From positions 1 through 37,273 of the forward strand of contig JABDJO010000023.1 in the NCBI GenBank assembly GCA_013002465.1: a stretch of DNA of 37,273 bases, read 5' to 3'. Below the pieces are notes generated by a model. That model saw only the letters and a program-made list of their open reading frames with translations, had not been told where the DNA came from and made no database searches. Within the stretch, counting starts at the first letter, position 1, and every line of letters begins with the position of its first letter. A program made the position numbers and the translations under genes. This DNA is from Silicimonas sp. (GTDB taxonomy: Bacteria; Pseudomonadota; Alphaproteobacteria; Rhodobacterales; Rhodobacteraceae). Below, piece after piece: positions 32,608 through 37,273 of the stretch.

Positions 32608-33492
32608 ATGAGAGTTTTCTTTACAGGCGGTAGCGGCAAAGCGGGCAAATGGGCAATCCGCCACTTGCAGGCTCAAGGCCACCACGTGGTCAATGTGGAT
32701 CAATCGCCTTCAGGGCTGGATTGTCCCGAACTGTTGGTTGACCTCTGTGACGCGGGCCAGGTCATTGGAGCCATGTCGCAGTTCGTCGATGCCGCGGAAC
32801 TAGATTTGAGAACCGGCGTTCCAACCTATGACGCTGTTGTACATTTCGCGGCAATCCCCCGCGTAATGATCGGTACCGATGGTGAGTGCTTTCGCCAGAA
32901 TACCCTGACGACCTACAATGTGATCGAGGCGGCAGTGAAGCTAGGCGTCAATAAGATTATCTTCGCAAGCTCCGAGACGACCTATGGGATCTGCTTTGCC
33001 GAAGGAGACGTTAAGCCCGAATTCGTTCCCGTTGACGAAACTCACCCGACTGTGCCCCACGACAGCTATGCCATGTCCAAGGTCTGCAACGAGATGACCG
33101 CCAAGTCCTTTCAGGCCCGGACAGGGGCCGACATCTATGGATTGCGGATCAACAACGTGATCGAGCCACATGAATACGCCGAAACGTTCCCGGCATTCAT
33201 GGAAAACCCGGCACTGCGCCGCCGCAATATCTTTGCATATATCGATGCGCGTGATTTAGGGCATATGGTCGATCGCTGCCTGAAGATCGACGGCTTGGGT
33301 TATGAAGTGTTCAACGTGTCCAATGATGATATGTCGGTCGGAATAACGTCGGATCAGGTGATTGACCGGTTTTATCAGGGTGTCGAAGTGCGCAGCGCCA
33401 TGGGCGCGAATGAGACTTTCTTTTCCAACAGCAAGGCGAAGAACATGGTCGGATTTCAGCCAAAGCACTCTTGGCGTGATGTCCTGCGGTGA
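32608..33492 (+). CDS. NAD-dependent epimerase/dehydratase-family (extended SDR) protein
   Basis: This encodes 294 residues, with GGAGG just upstream of the ATG at 32608. The cofactor loop is FFTGGSGKAGKWAI (7-13 core). The active-site pair is Tyr154 and Lys158 in DSYAMSKVCNE, with the catalytic Ser/Thr in FASSETTYG (119-127). The acidic residue after strand 2 (VNVDQS) favours NAD. Members modify nucleotide sugars or act as dehydratases and lactone dehydrogenases. The absence of other polysaccharide genes leaves the substrate open; bacterial glucose/uronate-dehydrogenase-like relatives are similar in size. Confidence 0.85.
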   Translation: MRVFFTGGSGKAGKWAIRHLQAQGHHVVNVDQSPSGLDCPELLVDLCDAGQVIGAMSQFVDAAELDLRTGVPTYDAVVHFAAIPRVMIGTDGECFRQNTLTTYNVIEAAVKLGVNKIIFASSETTYGICFAEGDVKPEFVPVDETHPTVPHDSYAMSKVCNEMTAKSFQARTGADIYGLRINNVIEPHEYAETFPAFMENPALRRRNIFAYIDARDLGHMVDRCLKIDGLGYEVFNVSNDDMSVGITSDQVIDRFYQGVEVRSAMGANETFFSNSKAKNMVGFQPKHSWRDVLR

Positions 33493-33773
33493 ACGGCCCA
33501 AAGCCGACAGTCCACCTGACGACGTGATGTAACGGTGCGGCCCGTCGAACTAGCCGTCCGTGCAACGCGCAGCAATTCCGTTACGGCAATGAGTAAGGCG
33601 CGGACTTATCGGCCATCCGCCGCAACCACGTGGACGCGCGGGACCAGGTCGCACTCCCTCGATTTGCTCCACCGGGTCCATACGCTACACTTCTCCTTGG
33701 TCGGGGCATGGTCGTCGCATCCCGCCAAAACCACGTGTGTTACACAAGGGAAGAAACTTGGGGGGATAGTGCT

Positions 33774-35681
33774 ATGCGGGCAATTTCGGTCATCGGACCG
33801 TCTCAATCAGGCAAAACAGCCTTGGTCGCGGCATTGGCGGGGCTGGAAGGGCCGGCCTCTCAGCCCAAAATTCTAACCTGCGGAACTGCCCTTACGACAT
33901 TCGAATTCATGGGCGACAAGTGGTCTGCATTGGATATTCCGGGAGGGCAGGACAATCTTGCACAAGTTGGCCCGGCCCTGGCTTCATCCGATGCTGCCGT
34001 GCTTTGCGTTCCAGCAGATTCCAACGACGCAGTGCTGTCATCGCCCTATCTGCGTGTACTGGAAGAATCAGGGATCCCGACATTTGTCTTTATTAACAAG
34101 ATAGACGCAGCTCAGGATCGGGTTGCAGGCATCGTTGCCGCCATCCAACCCTATTGCCGCCATGCCATCGTGTTGCGACAAGTTCCCATCCGAAAAGATG
34201 GCAACGTCGTCGGCGCCGTCGACCTGATTTCCGAAAGGGCATGGGAATTCCATGAAGGAGCGCGATCCTCCCTCGTCGAGTTGCCGGCAAGCATGCAGGA
34301 CCGAGAGCACAAGGCGCGCGCAGTCCTGTTGGAATCTCTGGCAGATTTCGACGATGGGCTGCTTGAGCAAATCATTGAAGATCAGACACTGCTGACCGAC
34401 GAGGTTTACGGTGCTGCGACCCGTGCGCTTCAGCATCACGACCTTGTTCCGGCCCTGCTTGGCTCGGCGAGCCACGGAAATGGAATTCTGCGCCTCATGA
34501 AGTCTCTCAGGCACGAGGTGCCCTCGGTCGAGGCGCTCCGGGAACGGCTCGCCCTGGGCGATAACGTCGTGGCGATCAGTTGTCTTGCCGATCAAGTGAA
34601 ACACGTCGGAAAAACTGTGTTGATTCGCGCTCTCCGGGACGGTGTAAGCGCGGGTGGGCAATTGGGCGGTGCGGCAGTCAGCAGTTTGAACGGAACCGAT
34701 ATGAAGAAAAGCGTTCGGTCCGTGAACCCGGGCGAGTTCGCGTTCACAATCAGAAGCGATGGCATCTCTCCGGCGCAGTTATTGACGGCGGATTCGGCGC
34801 GAGAGTTGCCCGATTGGGCAGGTTCACACACCCCGTTGTTCCACCGGCTCATCCATCCCGTACGGGACCAGGACGACACCAAGCTTTCTGCAGCGATGTC
34901 GCGCCTTTCCGAGATTGACCCCGGGCTAGTCGTGTCACAGGACGAATCCACGGGGGCACTGGATGTCGGCGTCCAGGGGCAGCGACATCTCCAACGCGCA
35001 ATGGATACGCTTTCGGTGATCCTCGGAATCGAGGTCGAATGCTCCGAAGTGCCTTCGGTTCTCCGCGAGACCATCCGCAGCAAAGTCGAAAAGCGCCATC
35101 GACACCGCAAGCAATCGGGCGGTGCCGGCCAGTTTGCCGATGTGTTGGTAGATGTCTTTCCCCGAGAATCTGGGGCCGGCTTCGATTTCACTGAGACGGT
35201 CAAAGGCGGTGCGGTTCCGCGAAACTACTTCCCGTCGGTGGAGGCAGGCGCGCGCGATGCGCTGGACGCCGGACCAGCCGGGCACCCGGTGGTCGATGTC
35301 GGGGTGACGCTCAGGGACGGAAAGACACACTCCGTCGACAGTTCCGATTTTGCTTTCCGAATGGCCAGTCAATATGCGGTGAAAGAAGCACTTGCCGAAG
35401 CGGGCACGATCGTTTTGCAACCGATAATGACCATCGACATTCATGTACCGTCTGTTTTTTCCGGCAGCCTCGTTCAACTGGTCAGCAGTTTGAAAGGCAA
35501 AATTCTGGGCTTTGACACGCACCCAACTGCCAACGGGTGGGACGTTTTCCGGGCGCAACTCCCCATGGACTCGCAGGAAGATTTGGCGCGCCAACTTGGT
35601 GGCACAACTCGGGGAACAGCATGGTTTGCCAGCGAACTTGATCACTACGAAGAATTGCGAACAATAAATACGAAATCCTAA
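33774..35681 (+). CDS. EF-G-like translational GTPase paralogue
   Basis: This encodes 635 residues from the ATG at 33774 after GGGGGG; upstream in-frame codons lack family sequence. It is shorter than true EF-G (about 700). The P-loop is GPSQSGKT (8-15), the G3 region DIPGGQDN (54-61), NKID 108-111 and GSASHGNG (230-237). The domain IV signature RHRKQSGGAGQFADV (443-457) is followed by KGGAVPRNYFPSVEAGARDAL, and the C-terminus has domain V features (IDIHVPSVFSGSLVQLVSSLKGKILGF). In canonical EF-G the G3 motif is DTPGHVDF, and its His activates GTP hydrolysis; here that position is Gly. A similar shorter EF-G-like paralogue exists in many Rhodobacterales. The role, for example in recycling, stress translation or ribosome binding without fast hydrolysis, is unknown. 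Confidence 0.87.
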   Translation: MRAISVIGPSQSGKTALVAALAGLEGPASQPKILTCGTALTTFEFMGDKWSALDIPGGQDNLAQVGPALASSDAAVLCVPADSNDAVLSSPYLRVLEESGIPTFVFINKIDAAQDRVAGIVAAIQPYCRHAIVLRQVPIRKDGNVVGAVDLISERAWEFHEGARSSLVELPASMQDREHKARAVLLESLADFDDGLLEQIIEDQTLLTDEVYGAATRALQHHDLVPALLGSASHGNGILRLMKSLRHEVPSVEALRERLALGDNVVAISCLADQVKHVGKTVLIRALRDGVSAGGQLGGAAVSSLNGTDMKKSVRSVNPGEFAFTIRSDGISPAQLLTADSARELPDWAGSHTPLFHRLIHPVRDQDDTKLSAAMSRLSEIDPGLVVSQDESTGALDVGVQGQRHLQRAMDTLSVILGIEVECSEVPSVLRETIRSKVEKRHRHRKQSGGAGQFADVLVDVFPRESGAGFDFTETVKGGAVPRNYFPSVEAGARDALDAGPAGHPVVDVGVTLRDGKTHSVDSSDFAFRMASQYAVKEALAEAGTIVLQPIMTIDIHVPSVFSGSLVQLVSSLKGKILGFDTHPTANGWDVFRAQLPMDSQEDLARQLGGTTRGTAWFASELDHYEELRTINTKS

Positions 35682-35775
35682 GCACTGGGAAAAGTTGCAG
35701 CCTAATCAAAAAAATCGCAATCAGCTGGCTGACAGGTACGGTGCCTTGAAATAGGGATTTCCACGGAGGGATGGT

Positions 35776-36159
35776 ATGTCGTTCATGAGCTCAAAGCTCA
35801 GCATGCAGGCGTTCGGCCTTTACCTAGTTTTGGTTGCTGGGTTTGGGTTAATCTTTGTTCCGCACTTCATGCTTGGCATGTTCGGCTTAAGCGCTGGCGA
35901 CGACGCTTGGGTCAGAATGGTTGGAATGCTTGCGTCGATAGTCGGGGCTTACTATCTGGTCGCCGCGACGACTGGGGCACAGGAAATTATCCGATGGAGC
36001 ATTCCACTCCGGGTCTATGCGGCCAGTTTCATGGTATTTCTGTTTATTTCCGGGACGCTTCCAGTAGGCATCCTGCTATTCGCAGCCATTGACGTCGCCG
36101 GTGCGATGTGGACTTGGTCGGCGTTGAAATTGGAAACGCAAAGTTCTACCGGTCAGTAG
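35776..36159 (+). CDS. Small four-helix membrane protein (hypothetical)
   Basis: This encodes 127 residues from the ATG at 35776, preceded by CGGAGGGATGGT. Four hydrophobic helices lie at about 11-35, 45-65, 78-95 and 97-115, separated by short loops, with few charges. I do not recognise a characterised family; the layout resembles small DoxX- or DUF4345-like inner-membrane proteins. It follows the GTPase gene by 94 bases and is probably transcribed separately. No function can be given. Confidence 0.7.
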   Translation: MSFMSSKLSMQAFGLYLVLVAGFGLIFVPHFMLGMFGLSAGDDAWVRMVGMLASIVGAYYLVAATTGAQEIIRWSIPLRVYAASFMVFLFISGTLPVGILLFAAIDVAGAMWTWSALKLETQSSTGQ

Positions 36160-36369
36160 CGCCAGTACTCAACAGAGGCCTTGCCAGCGACGTGGATGCT
36201 ATGCACGGCTTCTAGCATTTCATCCACGAAAGCTTTCCAGCAAGGAGGATGTCGTCATTGGGAGATGAACGGCCCTTCAACAGATCCGGTTAGCGATAGC
36301 TGCTTGTACATTTTGGCCGCCGCCTTTGTTCTTCCTCAAGCGAAACCCATGTGCGAACCTAGGCCAATC

Positions 36370-37273
36370 ATGCGCATCGCGACATTGAATGTCCAAAACC
36401 TCAGGCTCCGGAAACTTGATGGCCAAGAGCAACTGCATGGCGCTTGGGATTCCGATTCTCCCGAAGACGAGAATCTGGACCCGATTGATCGCAGATTGAC
36501 CGCTCAGATCCTGACCGATCTGGACTCAGATGTCGTCGCTCTTCAGGAGGTTTTTGATCTCGAGAGCCTCGACTATTTCCACGAGAATTTCCTGCTTCCT
36601 CTGGGCGCTCGACCCTACCCGTGGCGCATCTGTTTGCCTGGAAACGACGGCCGCGGCCTTGATGTTGCGTTGATGTCTCGACGCCCGCCTTCCTCGATAC
36701 TGAGTCATGCTTCGCTCACTTGCTCCGATCTGGACATTGACCCGCCGCAGGGTGCTAACCCAGACCTACCCGTGTTCCGGCGTGATTGCTTAATGGTTTC
36801 AATCGGTTCGCTGACACTTTTTGTATGTCATTTCAAATCACCCTACCCCGATGCATCTGCGGCATGGACGACCCGCAGACTGGAGGCGTTGGCAACACGT
36901 CGGCTCATTGAAAAGACATTCCAGGATTCTTCGGAAGACCTTTGGATAATTCTCGGTGACCTGAACGAACCGAATTCATCACGTGTTGGATGCGAACGCG
37001 CAATCGCGCCCCTGGAGGCAGGGTTTGCTGTCGATTTAATGCTGCGCCTACCTGGGAAACAGCGCTGGACATACTACGATCCGCATTCTGGTCTGTACCA
37101 TTGTCCAGACGCAATTCTGGTATCGCCTGCGGTAGCTGAACTGTGCGCCGAGACCGAGCCAGTTGTGGTTCGCAAAGGCCTCGGAGTCGAAGTGTCACGC
37201 TTTGGAGGTGCCCGACTTGCTGGCATTGGATGGCATCGTCCCCACGCAAGTGACCATGCAGCAGTATTCATTG
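36370..37273 (+). CDS. Endonuclease/exonuclease/phosphatase-family protein (3' end beyond the window)
   Basis: 301 codons are present and the frame is still open at the right edge. The metal-dependent phosphoesterase motifs are in order: MRIATLNVQNLR (residues 1-12, Asn), VVALQEVFD (55-63, catalytic Glu), SLTLFVCHFKSP with the His, WIILGDLNEP (Asp/Asn), and SDHAAVF (Ser-Asp-His) just before the edge. Members hydrolyse DNA, RNA, phosphoinositides or sphingomyelin. The start at 36370 puts the first motif at the usual position but lacks a clear ribosome binding site. In-frame ATGs at 36265 and 36349 exist, and the one at 36265 would add a partly hydrophobic segment. The substrate is unknown. Confidence 0.85.
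   Translation, partial: MRIATLNVQNLRLRKLDGQEQLHGAWDSDSPEDENLDPIDRRLTAQILTDLDSDVVALQEVFDLESLDYFHENFLLPLGARPYPWRICLPGNDGRGLDVALMSRRPPSSILSHASLTCSDLDIDPPQGANPDLPVFRRDCLMVSIGSLTLFVCHFKSPYPDASAAWTTRRLEALATRRLIEKTFQDSSEDLWIILGDLNEPNSSRVGCERAIAPLEAGFAVDLMLRLPGKQRWTYYDPHSGLYHCPDAILVSPAVAELCAETEPVVVRKGLGVEVSRFGGARLAGIGWHRPHASDHAAVFI

Noticed and set aside
1-37273. CRISPR arrays, rRNA genes, known riboswitches
   Set aside because: No regularly spaced direct repeats, rRNA sequence or recognisable aptamer core was seen on reading the window.

Overview
The window is GC-rich chromosomal DNA from an alphaproteobacterium, most likely a roseobacter-type member of the Rhodobacterales. The grounds are the protein families, especially the short EF-G-like GTPase, the GcvA-type regulator beside a non-pyrrolysine MttB homologue, and the phasin and FolD relatives. 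Many genes overlap by an ATGA junction. I see no transposase, phage gene, CRISPR array or rRNA. There is one tRNA, tRNA-Pro(CGG). Both window ends cut through genes: an unusual folD on the left (minus strand) and an endonuclease/exonuclease/phosphatase-family gene on the right (plus strand).

Layout. 1-453: 5' part of folD. 923-3658: a SnoaL-like protein, an orphan membrane-anchored protein and a small secreted c-type cytochrome. 3923-8357: a promoter overlapped by an ATTC-N8-GAAT palindrome, then a three-gene operon of a DUF2892-like membrane protein, an RND adaptor and an RND transporter. 8374-12352: a phosphoribosyltransferase, a phasin-like protein, a cyclopropane-fatty-acyl-phospholipid synthase-type methyltransferase and two small hypothetical genes. 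12864-13956: a DMT-family transporter and tRNA-Pro. 14214-28526: the main catabolic locus. 28868-37273: a second c-type cytochrome, gamma-glutamyltransferase, an isoprenylcysteine-methyltransferase-like membrane protein, a sugar-nucleotide-epimerase-like protein, the EF-G-like GTPase, a small membrane protein and the truncated phosphatase-family gene.

The catabolic locus has a divergent LysR/GcvA-type regulator and two blocks of translationally coupled genes. Block 1 (15204-20319) encodes an MttB-family methyltransferase, an Old-Yellow-Enzyme/4Fe-4S/NAD(P)-type oxidoreductase of the N-demethylase kind, and a thiamine-diphosphate enzyme. Block 2 (20658-28526) encodes HyuA, HyuB, a HisC-like aminotransferase, a maleate-isomerase/Asp-Glu-racemase homologue, an MmgE/PrpD protein and a D-2-hydroxyacid dehydrogenase. 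The 338-base gap between the blocks holds a perfect TTGACA box and a perfect palindrome, so block 2 may also have its own promoter. My inference is a pathway that first removes methyl groups from a quaternary or N-methylated amine and then opens and processes a lactam- or hydantoin-like product through amino, oxo and hydroxy acids. The substrate cannot be read from the sequence. No corrinoid protein and no dedicated importer lie inside the locus.

The two other points most worth following are the predicted persulfide-type operator in front of the RND operon and the folD copy whose catalytic lysine appears to be glutamine.
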